A stretch of 64,000 nt of DNA, taken from positions 1 to 64,000 of the forward strand of contig JAOXFI010000025.1 in NCBI GenBank assembly GCA_029232285.1. Direction: 5' to 3'. Positions within the stretch are counted from its first letter, which is position 1; each line of letters starts with the position of its first letter. Below are positions 8,979 through 18,000 of this stretch, one piece after another. The stretch comes from Agmasoma carcini (nom. nud.) (taxonomy: Eukaryota > Microsporidia > Thelohaniidae). Made by a program: the position numbers and the translations under genes. A model generated the notes under the pieces. That model was not told where the DNA came from and made no database searches. It was given only the letters and a program-made list of their open reading frames with translations.

Positions 8979-9782
8979 ATGAAAGTTCTATGTTTTACTT
9001 GGAACATGAATGGTTATGAACATTTAGATCTAAATTTAATAGAAGATGTTGATCTATTACTTATATCACTACAAGAGTGTTACTATCCAAACATTGTATA
9101 TCCAACTCAATACAAATACGTAAATATTTCTAATTTACACACTCTTAAGACTATAGTTTTATCTAAACAACCAATCAAGTATGAATCAATCATGGTAGGG
9201 CTGGGACTCTTCGGCTTTATAAACAAAGGATTTATCATATCAAAAATCAATGATTTAGTTCATGTAAATTGCCATTTAATACCTCATGGCCACAACCAAG
9301 AGAAGAGAATGGATCAAATCAAGCAAATACTAAGCATTTGCACCCCTGACCTATTAACAGGTGATCTTAACTTTAGAATGGTCAATTCTATTGATCAAGG
9401 CTCTGAATTTCTTAAAAAATCTGATTTCAATGAAATGGATATAAAATTTAAATTTACTTATAAATTTAACAAAAATGATTTTGATATGTCAAGAACACCT
9501 TCATATTGTGATAGAGTCTTCTTTAGTAAAAATATAAAACCTGTAAAATATTTTAGCTTGGATTATTTCAATACTTCTGATCATAAACCAGTGTTGTTCG
9601 AGGGTGAGTGTGAATTAAATAAGAGAAATGTGATTTTAAACAAACCAAATAGTTTTAGAATTGTTTATACGAAATTTATTGTTCTTATAATAGAAAATAT
9701 CAATTTTGCATTAATATTTGGGTTTTTGTTCTTTTTATTGTTTTATAAATTTATATATTCAAGGAAGTTAAATGATAAGTGA
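8979..9782 (+). CDS. Inositol-polyphosphate 5-phosphatase with C-terminal membrane anchor
   Basis: The 267-residue protein is a compact IPPc-family phosphatase, predicted to remove the 5-phosphate from phosphoinositides or inositol polyphosphates. Catalytic motifs in order: TWNMNG 7-12, SLQE 30-33 (metal-binding Glu), HLIPH 99-103, GDLNFRM 128-134, RTPSYCDRVF 172-181 and TSDHKP 199-204 (catalytic His). Family IPPc domains are usually about 300 residues, so loops are trimmed. After the domain comes a hydrophobic segment at about 242-258 followed by a basic tail, suggesting anchoring of the enzyme on an internal membrane, as some animal and yeast members are tail-tethered. The start has AAAATTTTTTTAT immediately upstream. 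All key residues are intact, so it should be active. Confidence 0.92.
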   Translation: MKVLCFTWNMNGYEHLDLNLIEDVDLLLISLQECYYPNIVYPTQYKYVNISNLHTLKTIVLSKQPIKYESIMVGLGLFGFINKGFIISKINDLVHVNCHLIPHGHNQEKRMDQIKQILSICTPDLLTGDLNFRMVNSIDQGSEFLKKSDFNEMDIKFKFTYKFNKNDFDMSRTPSYCDRVFFSKNIKPVKYFSLDYFNTSDHKPVLFEGECELNKRNVILNKPNSFRIVYTKFIVLIIENINFALIFGFLFFLLFYKFIYSRKLNDK

Positions 9783-9789
9783 AATAAAT

Positions 9790-10045
9790 CAGGTCAGATG
9801 TGTGATGGAGTTGGATGATTGGTCAGATAGATTATATGTCAGATAGTGGCATGTTCGGTCAGATAGATGTTCGGTCGGATAGTGTTCAGATGATTGGTCG
9901 GATAGTGGTCAGATAGATGTTCGGTCGGATAGTGGTCAGATAGTGGCATGTTCGGTCGGATAGTGGTCAGATAGATGTTCGGTCAGATGATCGGTCAGAT
10001 GGTGGCATGTTCGGTCAGGTCATATTCGGTCAGGTCAGACATGGC
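9790..10045. repeat. GGTCAGATAGATGTTCGGTCGGATA minisatellite (imperfect)
   Basis: An array of GGTCAGATAG, TGTTCGGTCG and GGATAGTGGTCAG modules in variable order lies right after the phosphatase stop codon. It is GC-richer than its surroundings and extends into what a naive frame would call the N-terminus of the next gene. Confidence 0.9.
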
Positions 10046-10141
10046 AGATTAATCACTGTTAGTCTTATAAATAAATATTTAATTATTACAAATTATTATA
10101 AATTATTACAAAATTATTTTAAAATTTTTATCCATTCAAAA

Positions 10142-10774
10142 ATGAGTTCAATGTTTTTTATTTCCTGTGTTGAAAATAAAGAAATTATGGCTTATAATGA
10201 ATTAAATGTTCAAATTAATTCAATTTTACAACAGAAAGACATAAAATTTGATTATAAGTCAAATTTTAAAAAAATATTAGAAAAAGAACTTTCTTTATAT
10301 AATAAAAACTTTCTTTTATTAAAGGAAAAGGAAAGAAGTTTTATAATTGTAGAAAATAGAAGTAAAGAAAGTCCAAGTGATATATTATTAAGTATTAATG
10401 GATTAAATGATTGTTATTCAAGTCAAATAGTTGATAAATCAGGATCTATCAATCAATCAAATAATATCAATCAAAGTGTCACTAATTGTAATATTTTTAA
10501 ATATATTTTTAAAATAATTCCAATTGACTTTTATGATTTAAGTTTGAATGACTTAAAAAATTTTAGCTTTAGTGGAACTTTTAAAATTGATTTTAAAGGC
10601 ATTTTTTATGATAAAGATTTGAAAAACAAGATTTTTGATAAAATTTTATGCAAAATTGATAATCAAGTTGATTTGAAAAATCCTCAAAATTTGATTATTG
10701 TTAGAGTTTTTAAAAATAGAATTGGAATGAGTTTGACAAAGAATATGAATTTTAGATTTTCAAATAGAATGTAA
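10142..10774 (+). CDS. TAN1/THUMPD1-like tRNA acetylation adaptor
   Basis: The start at 10142 gives 210 residues. A longer frame from 10007 would translate the minisatellite and is rejected. TTTTTATCC lies just upstream of this ATG. The C-terminal half resembles the THUMP domain of Tan1/THUMPD1, the tRNA-binding partner of the Kre33/NAT10 acetyltransferase that makes ac4C at position 12 of tRNA-Leu and tRNA-Ser. Matches are FKYIFKIIPIDF (family: R-V-I-P-I), a SFSGTFKIDFKG strand, and VDLKNPQNLIIVRVFKNRIGMSL, which mirrors the family's VDLKNPD...EVFKN..GIS. Yeast Tan1 is 289 residues. The middle has an Asn/Ser-rich insertion. The family call is based on these motifs only. Confidence 0.72.
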   Translation: MSSMFFISCVENKEIMAYNELNVQINSILQQKDIKFDYKSNFKKILEKELSLYNKNFLLLKEKERSFIIVENRSKESPSDILLSINGLNDCYSSQIVDKSGSINQSNNINQSVTNCNIFKYIFKIIPIDFYDLSLNDLKNFSFSGTFKIDFKGIFYDKDLKNKIFDKILCKIDNQVDLKNPQNLIIVRVFKNRIGMSLTKNMNFRFSNRM

Positions 10775-10784
10775 ATAGCAGTGA

Positions 10785-11045
10785 TCAAGTCTCTGTGTGT
10801 GGTGGGACTATTATAGTGTAAGGGTGTGTGTGGTGGGACTATAAGTGACTATGATAGTGTAAGGGTGTGTGGTGGGACTATATGTGACTATGATAGTGTG
10901 TGGCTATTATAGTATGACCATGTGGCTATTATAGTATGACCATGTGACTATGATAGTATGACCATATGACTATTAACTACTATCCAACATCTATCCAACA
11001 TCTATCCAACATCTATCTACTATCTATCTAACATATACTATTATA
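10785..11045. repeat. GTGTGGTGGGACTAT / CTATGATAGTGTGA / CATCTATC arrays
   Basis: Three short arrays follow one another: GTGTGTGGTGGGACTATTAT, then variants of GACTATGATAGTGTG shared with the 7.8-kb array, then TATCCAACATC repeats. No coding potential. Confidence 0.88.
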
Positions 11046-11058
11046 ACTTAAAATAAAT

Positions 11059-11316
11059 TTATTTAAAACAATAACAACATGGTTTATATTCATCAATCTC
11101 TTCAATGTCATATTCCTCCTCTTGACTATCCATCAAAATACTTAAATCATTTGTTTCTACGTAAATTACTTCATTTTCTTCATGAATATTAATTTTATAC
11201 GTTTTTGGCTTCTTCTTAAGACCATTTACAATATTTGACCTACTTTTATTATATTTCTCTTTTTGTACATAAATATTCTTCTTTAATTTGATTCCTCTTT
11301 GTCTCTTAAAGCTCAT
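11059..11316 (-). CDS. Small hypothetical protein, basic head and acidic tail
   Basis: The 85-residue protein starts with a strongly basic stretch (FKRQRGIKLKK, then KEKYNKSR) that looks like a nuclear or nucleolar signal. It continues into an acidic segment (QEEEYDIEEIDEY) and ends in PCCYCFK. No domain is recognised. The charge-split architecture is typical of small ribosome-assembly or chaperone-like proteins, but that is speculation. The spacing to neighbouring repeats is normal for this region. Confidence 0.5.
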   Translation of the reverse strand: MSFKRQRGIKLKKNIYVQKEKYNKSRSNIVNGLKKKPKTYKINIHEENEVIYVETNDLSILMDSQEEEYDIEEIDEYKPCCYCFK

Positions 11317-11622
11317 TCGTATGGTTAGACAAAAAGGATATTAATTTAGGAGGTTAAGGGAAGTGATGAAATATCAAATAATTTAGTTATATAGTTAGAT
11401 AGTTAGATAGTTAGATAGTTAGATAGTTATAGCATATACTATAGCTTTATAACATTATTATTATACTTATAGCTTTATACTTATACATATAGCATATACC
11501 ATATAACATATACATATAGCATATACCATATAACATATACACTTATAGCTTTATAGCTATAATATCATGACTAACATTTTAAGTCTATCAAAAAATATTG
11601 ACGTATATTAATTCTCAAAAAT
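11317..11622. repeat. ATAGTTAG and CATATAGCATATACC repeats
   Basis: AGTTAGAT is repeated five times near 11395, followed by ACTTATAGCTTTATA and CATATAGCATATACCATATA repeats up to about 11560. No gene is seen. Confidence 0.85.
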
Positions 11623-11934
11623 TTATTCCTTTTTAAAATTTGGCCTTTTAGTAAATAAATCATTACAATTTGGATAATAAGTTATTATCATATCACTATT
11701 ATTTACAAGACTTGCACAACTTAAGTAGAAATCTTCAGAATGGATTGATTTCTCTTTAGCCCTTCTGTTTTGAAACCAATTCTTTATCTTTTCTGGTTCT
11801 ATCCCCATTTTCATAGCTATTTGATCTCGATCACTCGCATTTGGCTTAGGATTCTTCTTAAAGAAACAAACTAGTCTTTCCTGCTGAGGTGTTGTCAATT
11901 TAATTCTAGATGTTCTCCTTCTTGAGTCTGACAT
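11623..11934 (-). CDS. Homeodomain transcription factor
   Basis: The chosen start (second ATG) gives 103 residues, because CCC sits directly before that ATG as in the microsporidian start signal. The alternative ATG is six bases upstream. Residues 5-62 are a homeodomain: RRRTSRIKLT leads the basic arm, followed by helix 1 (QQERLVCFF), helix 2 (DRDQIAMKMG) and helix 3 with WFQNRRAK at 53-60, including the invariant W, F, N and R. The short C-terminal tail has no recognised motif. Microsporidia encode a handful of such small homeobox genes. Their targets are unknown. Confidence 0.93.
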   Translation of the reverse strand: MSDSRRRTSRIKLTTPQQERLVCFFKKNPKPNASDRDQIAMKMGIEPEKIKNWFQNRRAKEKSIHSEDFYLSCASLVNNSDMIITYYPNCNDLFTKRPNFKKE

Positions 11935-12658
11935 GGGCATATGAATTCATAACCTTTACATAAAGGGTAATAAATCTAAATATGTCATTAAATCATCTTA
12001 AAAATTATAATTTTCAATTATTTATTAAACAAACAATAATAAATGATAAGTTAGTTAGTTATAGCATAGAAATGATGCACCTGTTAACATTTATTCTTAT
12101 CTTGACATATTTTGATATTGTTAGTTAGATTTTATATAATAAAAATAAGCATTACAAATAATAAATAATGGTATTTCAGTATAATTATAAATATATAATA
12201 TTAGACTAAAAAAATCAATATATAAACTTTTATATAAATATTATACATCAATAATGTAATTTTATATCAATATATAAATATTATACATCAACATACAAAC
12301 TTTTATATAATATAATTTTTACATCTATATGTAATGTTTATACATCAAAATATAAACTTTCAAATCAAATAACACTAATATTTTATAATATTTTTTACAT
12401 CTATATACAAACTTTTCACATCAAATTACACTAATATTTTATAATATTTTTTTATAAGTTTTACATCTATATACAAACTTTTCACATCAAATTACACTAA
12501 TATTTTATAATAATTTTTATAAGTTTTACATCTATATACAAACTTTTCACATCAAATTACACTAATATTTTATAATAATTTTATAAGTTTTACATCTATA
12601 TACAAACTTTTCACATCAAATTATAATAAAATTTTTAAGTTCTAAAAATTTTATCCTA
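11935..12658. repeat. AT-rich spacer with about 65-base tandem repeat
   Basis: The left half is plain AT-rich DNA. From about 12390 to 12625 a unit of roughly 65 bases, containing ACATCTATATACAAACTTTT and CACATCAAATTACAC, is repeated about four times. It ends within 35 bases of the UTP14 start codon. Degenerate copies extend left to about 12230. Confidence 0.85.
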
Positions 12659-13531
12659 ATGGACATAAAAGATTTACACTTAGATCAGCTAGAAAGTTCA
12701 TCTGAGGATGACAACAATCAAGCATTAGCATATGAACTAGTCAAACATGAAATAGAATCATTCGTTCCAACATCAACCATCAAAGAATCAACTTCTTTCT
12801 TTCAAAATATACCACAAAGTAATTTAAGTAAAATTAAAAAAACTGAAAATATAAAATTAAAATCAATACAATCAAGATTAGCTGCTAAGATGAACAGAAT
12901 TAATAAAATTAAAAGTAAAACATTTAGAAAATTAAATAGAAGAAATAAAAACAAACAAATAATACTTGAAGATGAAGAATCAACTGATAATGAAGACATA
13001 AAAGTACCAAACTTTGAGTTTAAGAATAAAGAATACGACATAAGCAATACTAATGTAGGTATAGTTAAGGAAATGTTTAATAATGAAGAAATTAAAGTTA
13101 GTGATACTGATAGTGATATTGATGAGATTAGGGGTGTATTTGATGAAGAAAAGAAAAATATTGAGAAGGAGGATGCACCTTCTATTAAAAAAACGGTTTT
13201 AGAGGGCTACAACTCATGGGGTGGACCAGGGATAGTTACTAAAGAACATAAAGGTAATACAATATACGAAAAAAAGGATGGTATTAAAATAGAAAATAGA
13301 AAAGACTTCAGTAAGAGCAATGTAATCATTAATGAACATGTTATAAGCAATCCTAAGTATAAATCATCTCTTCCCTATGGACACACCCAGAAGGAATATG
13401 TTAAAAAATTAAAAAACCCGATAACTTTAGAAAGCAACACAACTAGAGTATTTAAAAGGTACGTACAAAACAATGGTAAGTCTAAAAACATTCCTGGAAA
13501 GGATATAGATCCTTCTATATTTGATCCATAA
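12659..13531 (+). CDS. UTP14: UTP14-like SSU-processome protein, strongly reduced
   Basis: The 290-residue protein matches Utp14, the nucleolar U3 processome subunit that activates the DEAH helicase Dhr1 to release U3 from pre-18S rRNA. Family landmarks in order: a KIKSKTFRK motif at 83-91, an acidic middle, GYNSWGG at 183-189 (Utp14 GxGSWGG), RKDFSKSNVIINE at 214-226 (family: R-K-D-x-x-x-x-x-V-I-I-N-E), and LPYGHTQKEYVKKLKNPI near 238-255 (family: LPYPFKSxExYExSLRxPIG). Yeast Utp14 is about 900 residues, so more than two thirds is gone, yet the conserved blocks stay in register. The start is preceded by AAAATTTTATCCTA, the strong start signal. Confidence 0.88.
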   Translation: MDIKDLHLDQLESSSEDDNNQALAYELVKHEIESFVPTSTIKESTSFFQNIPQSNLSKIKKTENIKLKSIQSRLAAKMNRINKIKSKTFRKLNRRNKNKQIILEDEESTDNEDIKVPNFEFKNKEYDISNTNVGIVKEMFNNEEIKVSDTDSDIDEIRGVFDEEKKNIEKEDAPSIKKTVLEGYNSWGGPGIVTKEHKGNTIYEKKDGIKIENRKDFSKSNVIINEHVISNPKYKSSLPYGHTQKEYVKKLKNPITLESNTTRVFKRYVQNNGKSKNIPGKDIDPSIFDP

Positions 13532-13544
13532 TAATAATTGAAAA

Positions 13545-13900
13545 AAATAAATTTATTTATATTCAGAAAATTGATTAAAATGATATGTGTAAATAATAGA
13601 CTAGTATATGTTAATGCTGTAGTGATATATATTAATACTAGATTAATATATATTAATAATAGATTTATATATGTTAATAATAGACTAAGATATATTGATA
13701 CTAGATTAGTATATATTGATACTAGATTAGTATATGTTAATAATAGATTTATATATGTTAATACTAGACTAAGATATGTTAATACTAGATTAATATATGT
13801 TAATAATAGATTTATATATGTTAATAATAGATTTATATATTAATACTAGACTAAGATATGTTAATACTAGACTATCATATATTAATACCACACTAACATA
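13545..13900. repeat. 21-base minisatellite
   Basis: About 14 or more copies of a 21-base unit, TATATGTTAATAATAGATTT and variants, lie head to tail after the UTP14 stop. Because 21 is divisible by three, one frame stays open for 102 codons (13538-13843) as a heptad-like peptide. I regard that as a by-product of the repeat. Confidence 0.92.
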
Positions 13901-13902
13901 CA

Positions 13903-14331
13903 CTATACAATAACATTATACAACATCTTAAACCTCTCCCTTTTACTTTTCCTTGAACTTAACAATCCTTCAATTATATAATTTATGCACATATTTTTAT
14001 CTTCAATGATTAAAAGCAATTCAATAAATGATTTTTCTTTATAAAATTCTAAACATTCAACAAATAGAAAATGTTCAATTTTTTTTGAATAAATCACATT
14101 TTTTAAAACATTTATACAAATTTTTATAAAATGATTTGGAAATTTCTTAAATTTATATAAAAAAGGTAAAATCCACTCACCAACTTTGATTTTAGTTAAA
14201 ATTTTGATGTATTTATTGTCTTTATCATAATTCTTCACTATTTCTATGCCATATTCTGGATTTCTATTAACAAAGTCAATAATTCTCCTTTTATCAAAAT
14301 AATAAACAAACATTTTAAAATCTTCATCCAT
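13903..14331 (-). CDS. Hypothetical helical protein
   Basis: I place the start at 14331 (142 residues, MDEDFKMF...), where TTTTTACCC abuts the ATG, rather than at 14367. The protein is rich in Ile, Lys, Phe and Tyr, with repeated amphipathic helices (for example FIKICINVLKNVIYSKK and SFIELLLIIEDK) and a basic end RKSKRERFK. No family is recognised. The overall look is of a small alpha-helical repeat or assembly factor, but no function can be given. Confidence 0.55.
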   Translation of the reverse strand: MDEDFKMFVYYFDKRRIIDFVNRNPEYGIEIVKNYDKDNKYIKILTKIKVGEWILPFLYKFKKFPNHFIKICINVLKNVIYSKKIEHFLFVECLEFYKEKSFIELLLIIEDKNMCINYIIEGLLSSRKSKRERFKMLYNVIV

Positions 14332-14518
14332 GGGTAAAAATAATTGTAATGTTGAACTTTGACACATTTATTAAATAAACATTGATCAATGGGTATAAAT
14401 AACTCAATGTTGAACTTAAATACAATTATTAATCAAAACAATAAACCTTCACCCATCTAAAATTAACTTAATATTGAACTTAAATACAAAATTTTGATTT
14501 TTATAAAAATGACATATT

Positions 14519-15493
14519 TTATTTATCATTAGACAGTAAAAAATCAATAGCTGCCCTAGAAAACACTTCAGGCTCCAAATCAGACACTAATAAGTTCATA
14601 ATTGTCCATAAATAGCTCTTCTCAGCTTTACTAAAATACTTCTTAGCAACTTCCATCTTCCCCTCCTTCAACAATAAATAAACCTTTAAAAGTCTTAACT
14701 TTTGACTCTTAGGCTTCACATCATGTGATGTAACATTTTTAGTTTCAAAAACCTTTTTGAACAAATTAAGCTCAGAATTTTGATCTTCTATGCTGCAGAA
14801 GTTCTTTTGGAAGTGAATCGGTGTTTTTATGGGTTTTTGATCAACATTAAATAACTTAGTCTCCATTTCCTTGTTGTTATCGGGTTTAAAGTCTTCAAGG
14901 CGCAGATTCCTGATCTGTCTCTCCATAACCGAATCTTTTAAGGTATTAAACTTAACAATCAACCCATTTAGCTTTTCTATAAATAAATCTTCATCTTCTA
15001 AATACTTAAAACATTCGTTGTATTCATACTCCATTGATAATTCAGGATTAGAAAATCGGGGGTAGAAAGGGGCGTTAATAAATTTTTTATCACATCCTGT
15101 AAATAATGTGGACTGTGTTTTATATGAAAGAGTGTTAAAAGATTGTATAGCTCTAAGATTCACACCATATTCATCATCAGTTCCTTGTGCTTTGAGCAGC
15201 TCATAGCTATCTGAGTACCTACCTAAGTTGTATAGACATTGTGACATTAGTATATCGACCTTTTTACATGTTTTTAGTGTTTTTAATACTTTTAGAGCTT
15301 TTTTGTATTGTTTTAGTCTGTACATGACATAAGCCTTTTCAAAAGTTTTATTTTTAGCATAGGTGTATGCTACATCCCATTTCTTCAAGTAAATGGCTGC
15401 TATTGTCTTATATTCATCGTATTCGGGGCTTGGTAGCTCTAAAATAGATTCATGTTGGTTATTTGCTATTAAATCCTCAACCTTCTCCACCAT
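14519..15493 (-). CDS. SRP72-like signal recognition particle subunit
   Basis: The 324-residue protein is probably SRP72, the TPR scaffold that binds SRP68 and SRP RNA in the cytosol. The N-terminal half shows successive TPR helices: KTFEKAYVMYRLKQYKKALKVL (SRP72 family: KFEKAYCLYRLNRxxEAL), then CLYNLGRYSDSYELL (family: LYRLERYDECL), then DDEYGVNLRAIQS (family: ERKTNLSAVVAAQ). A second helical block with LLKVYLLLKEGKMEVAKKYF lies near 270-290, and the C-terminus lacks the Lys-rich RNA-binding region of larger homologues. Yeast SRP72 is about 640 residues. A generic TPR protein is the alternative. The start has CC close to ATG. Confidence 0.65.
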   Translation of the reverse strand: MVEKVEDLIANNQHESILELPSPEYDEYKTIAAIYLKKWDVAYTYAKNKTFEKAYVMYRLKQYKKALKVLKTLKTCKKVDILMSQCLYNLGRYSDSYELLKAQGTDDEYGVNLRAIQSFNTLSYKTQSTLFTGCDKKFINAPFYPRFSNPELSMEYEYNECFKYLEDEDLFIEKLNGLIVKFNTLKDSVMERQIRNLRLEDFKPDNNKEMETKLFNVDQKPIKTPIHFQKNFCSIEDQNSELNLFKKVFETKNVTSHDVKPKSQKLRLLKVYLLLKEGKMEVAKKYFSKAEKSYLWTIMNLLVSDLEPEVFSRAAIDFLLSNDK

Positions 15494-15969
15494 GAGGTAA
15501 ATTTTTCAAATTAATATAATAAAAAAAATATAAAAATATAAAATATAATATAATTGAAAAAAATCAAGTGTGAATATGTTAAGTATAGATTTATGAACAT
15601 GATATCATTCATACTAGCACTTATAGTATCATTTGTAGTATCATTTGTAGTATCATTTGTAGTATCATTTGTAGTATCACTTATAGTATCACTTATAGTA
15701 TCATTTATAATATCATTTATAATATCACTTATAACAACATTTATAATATCACTTATAACAACATTTATAATATCATTATTGAATAAATCTAAGTCTTTAA
15801 CTGGTATAATCTTCAACATTACTTATTTAGATTAAGTTCACTATAATTTAAAGTATAAAATATGACTTGATACTGATCATTATCAATATTTATATATAAC
15901 CTTAATTCACTTATAATAAAATATTGTAATTTAACTAAAAATAATATATTAAAAATTATCGTATTTATT
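15494..15969. repeat. 12-base tandem repeat in a gene-free spacer
   Basis: Between 15595 and 15780 a 12-base unit ATCATTTGTAGT and variants (ATCACTTATAGT, ATCATTTATAAT) is repeated about 15 times. It keeps frames open on both strands, but the peptides are pure repeats and are rejected as genes. The rest is AT-rich filler. Confidence 0.9.
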
Positions 15970-17040
15970 CTATTTGTTAAAGTTTATAACTCTACTGATA
16001 TTTGAAATTATTGATAATACTCTTATTAAACACAGAGAGGTAGATATAAATGCTAAAAGAACTAATATTACAGGTTTTAGTTCATAATAAAGAGCAATAA
16101 CAGCAAAAACACTAAACAAATGAGGTAAACTACCATTTATCACTGGTGTTGATGTTTGTAATAATAAATATAATATTTCTTCTATATATAAAGTTATAAA
16201 AGAAGATGATATGATTAGCAACATAATCCACTTAGAAAAAGCAGTATTTGTCAATTTTAGTCCTAAACCAGCTAAAAATACCATAAATAATAGTCCAACT
16301 GTTTCAACAATATAATATTTTAAATTATTTTGATCTTTTAAATGTTCTTTGATTTCATAAAAACCCAAAGCTAATTGAAAAAGCAGGTTAAACACACCAA
16401 ACAATATAAAACTAAAGGTAGATACGTTCAAATACTTCATCATATAACCAAAATCCATAAAATTGCTTAATAAATGTAAAAATAATACAAAAATCACTGC
16501 TTCGTTTACAGAAAAGTAGTCAAACTTAAACTTATTTGTTATTCTTTGATAAATTACTGCTTGATAGAAGCCGAACATGGCATTTAGCAATATAACTATG
16601 AAAGAATCAGTAAAACCTATTTTTAAGCTAGATCCTATTGAAGTAACAGCAATAAATGTAACAAATGAATCAACCACATGATCAAGCAATTGTCCAAGCA
16701 CAGAACACTGGCCAGTAGCCCTTGCATGTACACCATCACATCCATCAGCTATAAAATAAATGAGTAGGCAAGTAAAATGGACTAGAGAGGTTCCAAATGA
16801 TGAATTAGTTAAATTTGGGTCTGTTATTAATGTTATACTTAGATCTAACAACATAGCTACCAAGCCAGCTATTGTTACTTGATTAGGAGTAACTGAAGAA
16901 GGGATAAAAGTTTGTATAAACTTAAAGATAGTGTCTAGAAAGTACTTAGAAGATAATGATTTATCCACTGATTGGTATTTGTAATTGGCTATGTCTGCCA
17001 ATTCCTTGTTAGATAAAGATGTAAGAGGATAAGAAACCAT
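15970..17040 (-). CDS. CDP-alcohol phosphotransferase (ethanolamine/choline type), copy 1
   Basis: The 356-residue multi-spanning protein carries the complete CDP-alcohol phosphotransferase signature D-x2-D-G-x2-A-R-x8-G-x3-D-x3-D: D99, D102, G103, A106, R107, G116, D120, D124. The N-terminus (YQSVDKSLSSKYFL, then VTPNQVTIAG) is typical of CPT1/EPT1, which makes phosphatidylcholine or phosphatidylethanolamine from diacylglycerol in the ER. About ten hydrophobic segments follow. The length is normal for the family (about 390 in yeast). A second, divergent copy lies 1.8 kb away on the same strand, so the two may have split substrates. AAAATTTTACCC lies upstream of the ATG. Confidence 0.93.
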   Translation of the reverse strand: MVSYPLTSLSNKELADIANYKYQSVDKSLSSKYFLDTIFKFIQTFIPSSVTPNQVTIAGLVAMLLDLSITLITDPNLTNSSFGTSLVHFTCLLIYFIADGCDGVHARATGQCSVLGQLLDHVVDSFVTFIAVTSIGSSLKIGFTDSFIVILLNAMFGFYQAVIYQRITNKFKFDYFSVNEAVIFVLFLHLLSNFMDFGYMMKYLNVSTFSFILFGVFNLLFQLALGFYEIKEHLKDQNNLKYYIVETVGLLFMVFLAGLGLKLTNTAFSKWIMLLIISSSFITLYIEEILYLLLQTSTPVINGSLPHLFSVFAVIALYYELKPVILVLLAFISTSLCLIRVLSIISNISRVINFNK

Positions 17041-17234
17041 TGAGGGTAAAATTTTTAAATCAGTAAAAAACTATAAAAGGATTAATTTTATTATTAAAAG
17101 ATTTTTCTGTTACAATAATAAAAATTTTTAATAAAATATTTCATATTTGTTTATATTGATGTCATATGTCCTAGTTTTTTAATATATCAATAAATCATAT
17201 CATTTGACCCTTTAAAATCAAATCATTGATTATT

Positions 17235-17450
17235 TAGTATGTTAGTTAGTATATTAGTTAGTATATCTTAGTTAGTATGTTAGTTAGTATATTAGTTAGT
17301 ATATCTTAGTTAGTATGTTAGTTAGTTAGTTAGTTAGTATGTTAGTTAGTTAGTTAGTATGTTAGTTAGTTAGTTAGTTAGTATGTTATATATCTTAGTT
17401 AGTATGTTAGTTAGTATGTTATATATCTTAGTTAGTATGTTATATTATAT
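17235..17450. repeat. GTTAGTTAGTAT tandem repeat
   Basis: Runs of GTTA are interrupted by TATGTTA or TATCTTA to make higher-order units such as GTTAGTTAGTTAGTATGTTA. Similar GTTA repeats occur at 6.8 and 11.4 kb. Confidence 0.92.
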
Positions 17451-18000
17451 GTTATTGATCTATCCTTTGTATAATAAAGTTTAAATCAGTGTATTATACA
17501 GTTGTAAAGGATTAATATATATATATACCAACTCACATTTAATAAATCATAAACAGATTAAATAATTTTATTTAGGCTCATATCCGTTTCAATTGATTGT
17601 TGAAACATTTAATATTTAAGATTTGATTATCTAAATTATTGGTTATGAGAATCACAATTCATCAATACCAACAAATATTAAATTGTAAAATAAATCATCA
17701 TTTTTAATAAACTCATGTCGGTTATAAAATAAAAATTTAAATAATTTTGAACCATAGTTAGAATAATCAAAGATTAATTGTTATGCAAGAGTTTGTCTTT
17801 ACTTACAGTGAAAGTGTTTTATACTTACATAAAAAAAACAAAAATTAATTCTTTTTAAATAAAATAAACTATGACAAGACATAGTCGATTAAAGTAAATA
17901 AAAACTTAATTCTAATATAGAAGTGATATATAACTTGGTACACTTTCTGTTAATAAAAGTATGTGTTAAGTTAGAAGAAAATTGAATAATTTTTATTTTA

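Noticed and set aside
10007..10141. N-terminal extension of the TAN1-like gene
   Set aside because: It translates minisatellite DNA. The ATG at 10142 has a normal start signal, and the family similarity begins after it.
13538..13843. 102-codon plus-strand frame of NNRFIYV-like heptads
   Set aside because: It begins with TTG and is entirely a 21-base tandem repeat. A repeat length divisible by three keeps the frame open without selection.
15511..15835. Overlapping frames on both strands (SFVVSFVVS and NDTTNDTTN peptides)
   Set aside because: Both arise from the same 12-base repeat. Two mutually antisense repeat peptides are not credible genes.
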